DNA from: Balneolaceae bacterium
GTDB lineage: Bacteria > Bacteroidota > Rhodothermia > Balneolales > Balneolaceae
Reading direction: 5' to 3'
NCBI GenBank assembly: GCA_007118525.1
Contig: SKRK01000364.1
Coordinates: 1 to 6,472 of the forward strand
DNA: 6,472 nt
The notes under the pieces are model-generated. The model made no database searches. It was not told where the DNA came from and saw only the letters and a list, made by a program, of their open reading frames with translations. Each line of letters begins with the position of its first letter. The first letter of the stretch is position 1. Below, one piece after another: positions 1-5,424 of the stretch. Both the position numbers and the translations under genes were made by a program.

Positions 1-2
1 CC

Positions 3-152
3 GATCATGGCATTTATGAATGCACCTTTGTAGGCGAATGCAGTGAAGTGTGCCCGAAAGGGGTTGATCCGGCCGGAGCGATCCAGCGATACAAAGTTGC
101 CGGAACCACCCAGTGGTGGACTTCCGTAATCATGCCCTTTGGAAAAAAATAA
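3..152 (+). CDS. frdB: Fumarate reductase iron-sulfur subunit FrdB, C-terminal fragment
   Basis: The reading frame is open from the window edge and encodes the last 49 residues before a TAA stop. The fragment contains CTFVGECSEVCPKGVDP, the C-terminal cluster-binding signature of FrdB/SdhB. Its first two cysteines (fragment residues 7 and 13) correspond to ligands of the [3Fe-4S] centre and the third (residue 17) to a ligand of the [4Fe-4S] centre. The family's N-terminal 2Fe-2S ferredoxin domain lies outside the window. The subunit carries electrons between the flavoprotein FrdA and the quinol site in the FrdC/FrdD anchor, on the inner face of the cytoplasmic membrane. The segment resembles E. 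coli FrdB closely, and the frdC and frdD genes downstream support fumarate reductase of the four-subunit type. The spacer to frdC is unusually long (366 bp) because an inserted element starts three bases after the stop. Confidence 0.93.
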   Translation, partial: DHGIYECTFVGECSEVCPKGVDPAGAIQRYKVAGTTQWWTSVIMPFGKK

Positions 153-155
153 TCC

Positions 156-404
156 GAGGCTGTCCAAAAAGATACATTTAATTTATGGATGCCTTAATAA
201 TTAAAGGTTACTTCGTGAACCTTCGAGTCTTTGAGCCTTCTCCCAAAGGGATCCCTATGGGGGTGGTAATCCAGTAGCCGGTTTTTGCCACGAATCCGCC
301 GGTCGGCGGAACTAAGCAACACGAAGAATTTCTGCTACATCTTTTTAAGATAAACTAAATAATTTAAGTTGAGCTGTATGTAAATATACTTTTTGGACAG
401 CCTC
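156..404. mobile_element. MITE-like element with terminal inverted repeats, non-coding
   Basis: The ends are inverted repeats: 156-180 begins GAGGCTGTCCAAAAAG and 381-404 ends with its exact reverse complement, followed by a less perfect match of about 8 bp. Further inside, CTTCGTG (211-217) pairs with CACGAAG (320-326), and a GC-rich hairpin sits at 295-310, so the whole 249 bp can fold back on itself. There is no reading frame of useful size. These are the hallmarks of a non-autonomous miniature inverted-repeat element mobilised in trans by a DDE transposase whose ends it shares. The family could not be assigned. No clear target-site duplication is visible at the outer edges. It separates frdB from frdC. 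Confidence 0.7.
295..310. repeat. GC-rich hairpin TCCGCC-GGTC-GGCGGA
   Basis: This is a perfect inverted repeat (TCCGCCG / CGGCGGA) inside the MITE-like element. The same TCCGCC-4 nt-GGCGGA core recurs at 1557-1572 with loop AGCC, which suggests a dispersed REP-like palindrome. No T-run follows, so it is not a standard terminator. Confidence 0.5.
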
Positions 405-518
405 AACATCAACGCTCAGATCGATTTCACAATCACCGCAAAAATAAAAGCTCCGATCTCGTAAAGAAATCGAAGCAAATCGAAGCAATCAGTAAACCTG
501 AACCCTGAACACGGAACC
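405..518. other. Spacer between MITE-like element and frdC, with tandem and heptad repeats
   Basis: There is no gene here. A 10-bp unit AAATCGAAGC is repeated twice in tandem (467-486). From about 495 the sequence falls into degenerate 7-nt units AACCTG, AACCCTG, AACACGG, AACCTTG; the last unit spans 515-521 and contains the TTG used as frdC start. No convincing Shine-Dalgarno sequence or promoter is visible. Confidence 0.5.
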
Positions 519-926
519 TTGAATAAATACGAAAAATACCGCCCGGAGCCTTATCAGAATAAGATGTCAATCTTTTGGTTTCTGAAGAGGAAAACCTACC
601 TGATGTTTATTATCCGGGAACTGACCAGTATTTTTGTGGCGGCCTATGCCGTAATTCTGATCATTAAGCTGAATGCCCTTCGGCAGGGACCTGAGGCATG
701 GGAGGCGCTTATCGCCACTTTTTCCACACCGTTTTCCATCACAATGCATCTGCTTATTTTTGTATTTGTGCTCTATCATACCATTACCTGGTTCAAACTG
801 GCACCAAGCGCCATGGTCGTGAAAGTGGGTAAAAGAAGGGTGCCCGGTTCGGCAATCATTGCCGGAAATTTTGTGATGTGGATTCTCTTTTCCGCAGCCA
901 TCTTGTGGATAATTTTGGGAGCATAA
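519..926 (+). CDS. frdC: Fumarate reductase membrane anchor subunit C (FrdC)
   Basis: This is a hydrophobic 135-residue protein, close to the family length (E. coli FrdC 131). Three membrane segments are visible at roughly residues 28-50, 73-95 and 111-133. It carries the family pattern: an N-terminal KYRPEP resembling KPYVRP, then RELT (E34, equivalent to the E. coli quinone-site glutamate near position 29), QGPEAWEA at about residues 56-63, and LYHTITWFKLAP with H87 equivalent to the E. coli His82. With FrdD it anchors FrdAB and forms the menaquinol site. The start is TTG; no ATG lies upstream before the in-frame stop at 462-464. The next ATG (564) would remove the conserved KYRP region, so TTG is preferred, although it lies inside an intergenic heptad repeat. 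The Shine-Dalgarno sequence is weak or absent. Confidence 0.9.
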   Translation: MNKYEKYRPEPYQNKMSIFWFLKRKTYLMFIIRELTSIFVAAYAVILIIKLNALRQGPEAWEALIATFSTPFSITMHLLIFVFVLYHTITWFKLAPSAMVVKVGKRRVPGSAIIAGNFVMWILFSAAILWIILGA

Positions 927-1013
927 AAAGGGCCGGCTGCGATATCATGATATAGTTCATTCATCATCAAAAAAATTATTTACAGTTCAATTAAAATCTG
1001 AAATTTTCAACCC

Positions 1014-1367
1014 ATGTCAGCAAAAAGATCCAACGATCCATTCTGGTGGACGCTCTTCGGGGCGGGTGGTACCCTGTCGGCTTTTTTTATACCTGTTCAT
1101 GTGCTTCTATTCGGAATTGCCATTCCTCTCGGATGGGTTATTGCACCAGACTATGAGAGTCTGCTGCGGCTGGCTCAGCATCCCATTTCCCGGATCTATC
1201 TCTTTGTACTGATAACATTTTCACTCTTCCACTGGGCACACCGTTTGCGATATACACTGTACGACGGGCTGATGCTCAAACACCTGGCAATCTATATTTT
1301 CACCTTCTGCTACGGCATTGCGCTGGCCGGTACACTTATCGCAGGATATCTTGTGTGGATGTTGTAG
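1014..1367 (+). CDS. frdD: Fumarate reductase membrane anchor subunit D (FrdD)
   Basis: This 117-residue protein (E. coli FrdD 119) has three predicted membrane segments at roughly 20-44, 57-79 and 90-115. The N-terminal KRSNDPFWWTLFGAGG matches the FrdD signature KRSDEPVFWGLFGAGG. The second helix ends HWAHRLRYTLYD, aligned with the E. coli LHRMHHAMHD quinone region: the His-Arg pair is kept (H76, R77), while the following histidines are replaced (R79, Y80). It completes the two-subunit anchor of quinol:fumarate reductase, a form without haem in E. coli. It lies 87 bp after frdC and is almost certainly in the same transcript. The ATG start gives full family length; the upstream region is A/T-rich with no clear Shine-Dalgarno sequence. 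A copy of the dispersed tail repeat begins about 10 bp after the stop. Confidence 0.9.
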   Translation: MSAKRSNDPFWWTLFGAGGTLSAFFIPVHVLLFGIAIPLGWVIAPDYESLLRLAQHPISRIYLFVLITFSLFHWAHRLRYTLYDGLMLKHLAIYIFTFCYGIALAGTLIAGYLVWML

Positions 1368-1377
1368 ACACTCTAGA

Positions 1378-1474
1378 GAGAGAGGGTCTACTACGCATGA
1401 AGCTTCGTAGACCAGGGCCGAAGCACTGCTTCGGAAGAACAGCGGCTGGATTGGCTTATTAAATTCAAGGTCTA
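1378..1474 (+). repeat. Dispersed tail repeat, copy A (after frdD)
   Basis: Positions 1378-1466 match the reverse complement of 6330-6417 with about four differences over 89 bp, and 1442-1474 match 2321-2352 with about three differences. Two hairpins are present: GGTCTAC (1385-1391) with GTAGACC (1407-1413), enclosing the palindrome GAAGCTTC, and CCGAAGCA (1418-1425) with TGCTTCGG (1427-1434). It starts right after the frdD stop. It could act as a 3' UTR structure or weak terminator of the frd transcript, though no T-run follows. The family was not recognised. Confidence 0.75.
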
Positions 1475-1547
1475 AAAACAGAGTGTATGAGTGAGAGAGG
1501 GGGTGAGAGCGCAGGATCTTGGTGGTCCCTGGCGGACTTGGCGGCTG

Positions 1548-1582
1548 CCCCCCTGCTCCGCCAGCCGGCGGAGCAGGAGGGG
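1548..1582. repeat. Strong GC-rich hairpin (REP-like) downstream of frdD
   Basis: An 11-bp perfect stem (1552-1562 with 1567-1577, loop AGCC) is extended by four C:G pairs past a single bulged A at 1578. Its core TCCGCC-AGCC-GGCGGA is the same palindrome as at 295-310. No T-tract follows, so a classical intrinsic terminator is unlikely. The flanking text (1518-1545) consists of short near-repeats such as TGGTGGTCCCTGGCGG. The remaining 1475-1710 stretch holds no gene apart from the higBA control region. Confidence 0.6.
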
Positions 1583-1654
1583 TTAAGAAATCCGATTTGA
1601 GTTCGAACTGGAAGTAATAAGGTTGGTCTATACGTTATAAACCATACCCAAAAT

Positions 1655-1697
1655 TTGAGAGATATGAATAAATTACTTACCTTTCGCGTTAGTAACG
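1655..1697 (+). promoter_or_regulatory. Candidate higBA promoter and HigA operator
   Basis: A perfect 11-nt palindrome CGTTAGTAACG (1687-1697) lies 13 bp before the higB start, where HigA-type antitoxins usually bind to repress their own operon. A possible -35 element TTGAGA (1655-1660) is followed at 17 bp by a poor -10 element TACCTT (1678-1683). Position and symmetry are the only evidence; a palindrome this short can occur by chance. Confidence 0.35.
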
Positions 1698-1710
1698 TAA
1701 TTCATTATTA

Positions 1711-1992
1711 ATGATAAAAGAATTTGGAGATAAGGAATCCGAAAAAATTTGGAATGGAATTCGATCGAAGAAGTTACCAAATGAAATTCAGAATGTTGCC
1801 CGCAGAAAATTGAGAATGATAAATAACTCGCAGAACATAAATGATTTAAGAATTCCTCCTGCAAACAGACTGGAAAAGCTGAAGGGTAATATGAATGAAT
1901 ATCACAGTATTCGAATAAATAATCAGTGGAGAATTATTTTTAAATGGGAAAATAATGATGCTTACGATGTTAAAATAGTTGATTACCATTAA
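1711..1992 (+). CDS. higB: HigB-type toxin, RelE/ParE superfamily mRNA interferase
   Basis: The 93-residue protein matches the HigB toxin family (PF05015 type) along its whole length. Diagnostic segments are the start MIKEFGDKESEKIW, the middle ANRLEKLKGNMNEYHSIRINNQWRIIFKW (about residues 50-78), and the end NDAYDVKIVDYH. In this family the LxxLKG...WSIRINxQWRI core forms the RelE-like sheet with the basic and aromatic residues used for ribosome-dependent mRNA cleavage. The antitoxin gene follows 10 bp after the stop, giving the toxin-first order typical of higBA. The gene is visibly richer in A/T than frd and the nuclease gene, consistent with lateral acquisition. There is no obvious Shine-Dalgarno sequence; ATG 1711 gives the standard N-terminus. 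Confidence 0.93.
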   Translation: MIKEFGDKESEKIWNGIRSKKLPNEIQNVARRKLRMINNSQNINDLRIPPANRLEKLKGNMNEYHSIRINNQWRIIFKWENNDAYDVKIVDYH

Positions 1993-2002
1993 TACAGAGG
2001 AT

Positions 2003-2302
2003 ATGGATAAGTTGAATAACATACACCCGGGAGAAATTTTACTGGAGGAATTTTTAAACCCTATGGAACTGTCGGCGTATCGTTTGGCGAAGGAAACATT
2101 TATTCCACAAACTCGAATTTCGCAGATTATTAAGGGCAACAGGAGAATTACCGCCGATACGGCATTACGTTTCTCCAAATTTTTCGGAACCAGCGCTAAG
2201 TTTTGGTTGGGTTTACAGGATGATTACGATCTTGAAGAAGAGAGGAACGAGAAGGAAAAAGAACTTAATGAGATCAAACCAATAAAAGGCAACGCCGCAT
2301 AG
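2003..2302 (+). CDS. higA: HigA-type antitoxin, XRE-family helix-turn-helix protein
   Basis: This 99-residue protein is the partner of HigB. It begins MDKLNNIHPGEILLEEFLNPMELSAYRLA, the classic HigA/VapI N-terminus, followed by a helix-turn-helix with QTRISQIIKGNRRITADTALRFSKFFGTS and the motif AKFWLGLQDDYDLE. It should bind and neutralise HigB and repress the shared promoter. The ATG at 2003 is preferred because family members start a few residues before HPGEIL and GAGG (1997-2000) precedes it, although very closely. A TTG at 1979 would extend the protein by eight residues and overlap higB by 14 bp. The charged tail (EEERNEKEKELNE) after about residue 80 is longer than in minimal HigA proteins. 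Together with HigB it forms a self-contained type II module. Confidence 0.92.
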   Translation: MDKLNNIHPGEILLEEFLNPMELSAYRLAKETFIPQTRISQIIKGNRRITADTALRFSKFFGTSAKFWLGLQDDYDLEEERNEKEKELNEIKPIKGNAA

Positions 2303-2320
2303 CACGCAGCATGCAACGTG

Positions 2321-2352
2321 GCGGCTGAATTGGCTTATTAATTCAAGATCTA
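2321..2352 (+). repeat. Dispersed tail repeat, partial copy B (after higA)
   Basis: It matches 1442-1474 (copy A) in the same orientation with about three differences, and starts 18 bp after the higA stop. Only the distal third of the repeat is present; the two hairpins are missing. Together with copy A it forms direct repeats bracketing higBA. The rest of 2303-2423 contains no gene and no clear terminator. Confidence 0.6.
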
Positions 2353-2423
2353 CATAACGAGTGAGTGACCAACTGGCAGGTATGGTTTAAAGCTTGAAAC
2401 GTAATGCGGTATTCATTCACTTT

Positions 2424-3323
2424 CTAAATCCCATTGTGAAACCCTCCGAATTCATCTTTTGCTTTTGCGTAAACCATTAAATCGTCCACATCCTCCTGGC
2501 CTATTAATCTCCGGTCGCCTCTCATGTTGCGATGCCTCACCAGTTTTTGATCATAAAACCGCTTCAGGCACTCCAGGTGGTATTCCAGGTGCAGCGTTTG
2601 GAACGGCGTGAGCCGCCTGCCGCACTCGATCTGCACGATGAACCAATCCAGGATCTCGCAGCTCTCGCCCTTGATCCATCCCTCCAGAAGCTGTGAAATG
2701 TTGTTTTGCAGTGCGGGCGAGTCCCCTGCTCGCCACGGAAGCCGGTAGCGCATCGGCGTCAGGTTGCGGGTGAGCTGAACCGGCAGGTGCATGGGGCTTT
2801 GAACGCCATACTCAGCCATCTGCAACAGTCGCAGCAGGCAGCCGAGCGACTGCCTCACCGGGGCATGCCCTTTAAAGCAACCATGCCAGTACGCCTCATC
2901 GGTCTCTTCATGAATCCGCATGGTCAGCCGGAATTCAAGTCCCACAGCATCCGGCTTCAGGTAGACAAAGTAGTACGCTTCGGTCTGTTTGTTGGCGTGA
3001 TTAAACGGCGGACGCTCCCCGCGGATCATCCGGTTTTCGAGGAGCAGTGCATCCCGTTCGGTTTCCGTCTCAACATATATAAACGAAGCGATCTGTCCGA
3101 TCATCCGCGATACTTTTCTCGAAACCCCTCCCGCCTTTGCGCGCTTGTAGCTAAACAGGCGCCTGCGCAGGTTCTTCGCCTTGCCCACATAGAGCAGCTC
3201 GCCCTGTTTATCATAAAAACGATACACGCCCGGCGATTGCGGGATGGCATCAAAGCGTTCGGCGGCCAAGCGCTGTTCCAATAGCGGCTCTGCCGGAAAA
3301 AGTGAGGTTAACTGTCTTTCCAT
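2424..3323 (-). CDS. GIY-YIG nuclease, UvrC N-terminal/Cho-like
   Basis: The 299-residue protein has an N-terminal GIY-YIG nuclease domain (about residues 26-110) closely resembling UvrC and Cho. Visible catalytic pattern: PGVYRFYD (Y34), LLYVGKAKNLRRRL (Y45, K48, R55), and DALLLENRMIRGERPPFN, with metal-binding E96 and N108 at the same 12-residue spacing as UvrC Glu76/Asn88. UvrC's UVR, RNase H-like and helix-hairpin-helix parts are absent. Length is near E. coli Cho (295), but the Cho cysteine-rich segment is not seen, and residues 115-299 match nothing I recognise. It probably makes a single-strand incision in DNA, perhaps in SOS or back-up excision repair. The gene stands alone, convergent with higA and divergent from the response regulator. 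ATG at 3321-3323 has no clear Shine-Dalgarno sequence. Its GC content is visibly higher than that of higBA. Confidence 0.85.
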   Translation of the reverse strand: MERQLTSLFPAEPLLEQRLAAERFDAIPQSPGVYRFYDKQGELLYVGKAKNLRRRLFSYKRAKAGGVSRKVSRMIGQIASFIYVETETERDALLLENRMIRGERPPFNHANKQTEAYYFVYLKPDAVGLEFRLTMRIHEETDEAYWHGCFKGHAPVRQSLGCLLRLLQMAEYGVQSPMHLPVQLTRNLTPMRYRLPWRAGDSPALQNNISQLLEGWIKGESCEILDWFIVQIECGRRLTPFQTLHLEYHLECLKRFYDQKLVRHRNMRGDRRLIGQEDVDDLMVYAKAKDEFGGFHNGI

Positions 3324-3640
3324 AACCCAATGGTAGAAAACAGAAGTGACATCGTGGTGGCATAGGTGCTGAATCCGGTACAGGGCTTACCGTAGCGCAC
3401 TGTTTGATGACCATTCCCGGCACTATGTTCATCCATAAGCAGCGGTAAGCGTTGATTATTGGGAGATTTTAACGCGAAAAAGGATTAAGAATTGTCACAA
3501 ACCGGCAGCTCAATACTCTTTATCTATACAGCACAGGGGTAATGGACCGGCAACAACTTTTTTAGAAAAAGGCCGGAACTGTTCTGCAAGAATTGAGTTG
3601 AAATAGACTTAGGCAATTATTGGAGTAAGTGAAAAATAGA
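3324..3640. other. Divergent spacer between nuclease and response regulator genes
   Basis: There is no gene. An 8-bp inverted repeat GCTTACCG (3385-3392) / CGGTAAGC (3443-3450) is present. TTGTCA at 3492-3497 could be a -35 element for the response regulator, with TACTCT 16 bp later, but this is weak. TGGAG at 3621-3625 is the only Shine-Dalgarno-like sequence, sitting before GTG 3629. Confidence 0.4.
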
Positions 3641-4021
3641 ATGACCGCATTTATCATAAAAGATGACGCATTCCAGACTATCCTGTTTGATCAGGCGATG
3701 CTGCTGGAGATGATCATTTACCAGCTGGATCTGGATCTGGTTGGGGTGGAACCGTGCGGAAAAGAGGCGATTTTAAAGATCGCGCAGCTGCGGCCCGATA
3801 TTATCTGGATCGACACGCCTCTCAGCGACTCTCCCGACGGTGTGTCTATTGCCCGTAATATCCGTAAGATTTACCAGCCTATTATCATTGGCCTCACCGG
3901 CGATCAGGATCCAAAAAGCCGTAGCCAGGCAAAATCCATCGGCTTCCACGACTGCCTGGTCAAGCCCCTCTCCGTCTCAAAAGTAAAATCTTCGGTACAG
4001 TCCATCCGCGCGGCGATGTAG
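3641..4021 (+). CDS. Stand-alone receiver-domain response regulator (CheY-like)
   Basis: The 126-residue protein is a single receiver domain with no output domain. With the ATG start, the acidic pair is D8/D9 (in FIIKDDAF), the phosphoacceptor is D58 (PDIIWIDTPLSD), the switch threonine is T86 (IIGLTGD) and the conserved lysine is K108 (CLVKPL), all at normal spacing, so phosphorylation should be possible. Such proteins relay phosphate from a histidine kinase to a partner protein rather than bind DNA directly. No kinase gene lies nearby, so it is an orphan here. The start is ambiguous: GTG at 3629 lies three bases after GGAG and adds MKNR, while ATG 3641 gives the usual short lead into the first strand. 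Flanking spacers of about 300 and 440 bp suggest a monocistronic gene. Confidence 0.87.
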   Translation: MTAFIIKDDAFQTILFDQAMLLEMIIYQLDLDLVGVEPCGKEAILKIAQLRPDIIWIDTPLSDSPDGVSIARNIRKIYQPIIIGLTGDQDPKSRSQAKSIGFHDCLVKPLSVSKVKSSVQSIRAAM

Positions 4022-4166
4022 ATTGCATGATCACGGTTTCTGTCAGCGTCAGCTTTAGGGTACCTTCGGCGGAGAATTGTTGAACTGTCACGTAAGGTAT
4101 ACCTATGGCAGATCGCTATGCGAGTACTTGTGACCTTCAACTTTTCTGAATTTCTTAACGTCTTTT

Positions 4167-4250
4167 CCGTGCGCCGTGCGCCTTGCCCTTGAAAGGTTCA
4201 AACGTTAACCGTTGAACGTGTAACCTCTAACGTACAACCGTGTACCGCCT
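4167..4250 (+). repeat. Degenerate 7-nt repeat tract
   Basis: CCGTGCG is repeated twice in tandem (4167-4180). From 4201 the sequence reads as consecutive seven-base units AACGTTA, ACCGTTG, AACGTGT, AACCTCT, AACGTAC, then an eight-base AACCGTGT and ACCGCCT. The unit resembles the perfect ACCGTGT array at 6064-6091 and the AACCCTG-type units at 495-521. Confidence 0.6.
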
Positions 4251-4378
4251 TCATAATCAAAATTTCAGAACAGCCTCTTATGTATGTATTAGTGCCATTA
4301 TAAAGCGATGATAAAATCAATTAATCTGCTACTAAGAATGCAAATATTCTCTGTATTTTTTTAAATATTTTAACTTTT

Positions 4379-4408
4379 TTTGATTGATAATGCATATTAT
4401 TAAAATAG
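4379..4408 (+). promoter_or_regulatory. Possible Bacteroidota-type promoter for the 4466-5994 operon
   Basis: TTTG (4379-4382) is followed after 18 bp by TAAAATAG (4401-4408), a partial match to the TTTG / TAnnTTTG promoter pattern of Bacteroidota, inside an A/T-rich stretch about 57 bp before the start codon. The match is incomplete and the region's base composition makes chance matches likely. Confidence 0.2.
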
Positions 4409-4465
4409 ATCACATTATTTAACTGCTTCTTTTAGGTTTTTATTAATCCTTTAAATGCCAGCATT

Positions 4466-5371
4466 ATGTGTAAACTCACCTACTTCTTAAAAGGCATCCT
4501 TTCTTTTTTGGCATTATCACTTTTTTTCTTCAGTTCTGCCAATGCACAAAACCAGCTTGAAGATGCCATCAAACAAATGTCAACAGAAAATGTAACGGGA
4601 TACATGCAGCCATTTTTAAATGGTTTTGCCGGAAATATGAACTCCGGGTTTGCAGGAACTGCAAAAATTGATAACAAATTAACTTTCAGAATTGATGCCA
4701 TCGGTATGGCAACGGTAATCGGATCTGCTGAGGAAGAGTACAATGCCGTTGCACCTTCACATTTTAATCAGCAGACTGTAAGAACTGCCACCATTTTTGG
4801 AGACCGGGGTGCTGTTATACAGGGCCCGGAGGGACTCACCTATCAATTCCAAAATGGTCAGCTTAACCTGGATTATTTACCCCTTGTTGCACCTCAACTT
4901 ACCATCGGCAACATCTTCCACACGCAACTGGTCTTTCGGTTTTTCACCTATTCAGACGATTCGGAGGCGCCGGATATCGACATGTTTGGAATTGGTGTAC
5001 GGCACGGTGTAAACCAATACTTTAAAAATTTACCGGTTGACCTTGCCATAGGGGTGTTTTATCAAACCTTCAATATCGGAGAGATGATTGACACCCGGTT
5101 TTTCGCAATAAACGGCATGGCCAGTAGAAAGTTCAGTTTGCTAACCCTATATGGCGGGGTGCAATACGAGAATTCGAACATGAACCTGATCTATACATAT
5201 TCTGGTGCTGCGGCTGACGAAGATGCAGATATTGATATAGAGTTCAGGTCAGACAATCACATCCGGGGCGTGGCGGGGGTAAACCTGAGTTTGGGATTAT
5301 TACACCTGCGAACTGATGTAAACCTTGGTAAAACTTCGATACTGAGTGCAGCGGTCGGATTTGGAATCTGA
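4466..5371 (+). CDS. Secreted DUF6588-like outer-membrane protein
   Basis: The 301-residue protein starts with a signal peptide: basic N-terminus, hydrophobic stretch at 7-22, and probable cleavage after ANA (residue 27). The mature protein opens with an amphipathic region and GYMQPFLNGFAGNMNSGFAGTAK (about 45-67). Its second half contains DMFGIGVRHGVNQYFKNLPVDLAIGVFYQ (about 172-200), both typical of the DUF6588 family of Bacteroidota/Balneolota. The alternating strands through to the terminal AAVGFGI suggest an outer-membrane beta-barrel. Function is unknown for the family; transport or surface roles are only inference. An acidic stretch (AAADEDADIDIEF, 248-260) looks like an extracellular loop. 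The lipoprotein gene 53 bp downstream is probably co-transcribed. ATG 4466 is chosen because it gives an intact signal peptide; ATG 4453 is out of frame. Confidence 0.75.
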   Translation: MCKLTYFLKGILSFLALSLFFFSSANAQNQLEDAIKQMSTENVTGYMQPFLNGFAGNMNSGFAGTAKIDNKLTFRIDAIGMATVIGSAEEEYNAVAPSHFNQQTVRTATIFGDRGAVIQGPEGLTYQFQNGQLNLDYLPLVAPQLTIGNIFHTQLVFRFFTYSDDSEAPDIDMFGIGVRHGVNQYFKNLPVDLAIGVFYQTFNIGEMIDTRFFAINGMASRKFSLLTLYGGVQYENSNMNLIYTYSGAAADEDADIDIEFRSDNHIRGVAGVNLSLGLLHLRTDVNLGKTSILSAAVGFGI

Positions 5372-5424
5372 AAAAAGATACCGGCTAAAATTTTCGATCA
5401 ACATGAAATTTAAATTTTACCGTC

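Larger units (their letters stand above)
4022..4465. other. Long gene-free spacer, AT-rich toward the 3' end
   Basis: No reading frame here looks real. The first part has the palindrome AGGTATACCT near 4095-4104. The middle (4167-4250) is a degenerate heptad-repeat tract, listed separately. At 4268-4275 ACAGCCTC resembles the right end of the element at 156-404, but no partner end was found. From about 4310 to 4440 the sequence is strongly A/T-rich and probably holds the promoter of the next operon. Confidence 0.45.

Noticed and set aside
942..953. Palindrome ATATCATGATAT between frdC and frdD
   Set aside because: A single short A/T-rich palindrome with no supporting promoter or second copy; not enough for an operator call.
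1846..2178. Minus-strand open frame across higB and higA
   Set aside because: It is a shadow of two well-recognised genes on the plus strand.
1378..2352. Integron attC sites around higBA
   Set aside because: Gene-tail repeats around a toxin-antitoxin unit resemble a cassette array, but copy A lacks the paired RYYYAAC and GTTRRRY core sites; only copy C has a single GTTAAGT. No integrase gene is in the window.
1638..2389. 11-bp inverted repeat TAAACCATACC / GGTATGGTTTA flanking higBA
   Set aside because: A few 11-bp inverted matches are expected by chance in a window of this size, and no longer similarity surrounds it.
2706..3284. 192-codon plus-strand open frame
   Set aside because: It lies antisense to the GIY-YIG nuclease gene, which has clear catalytic motifs; the plus-strand product resembles nothing.
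3904..4140. Minus-strand 78-codon open frame
   Set aside because: It overlaps the receiver-domain gene and repeat-rich spacer and shows no family features.
4257..4275. Second MITE-like end ACAGCCTC
   Set aside because: It resembles the right end of the 156-404 element over only about 8 bases and no partner inverted end was found upstream.
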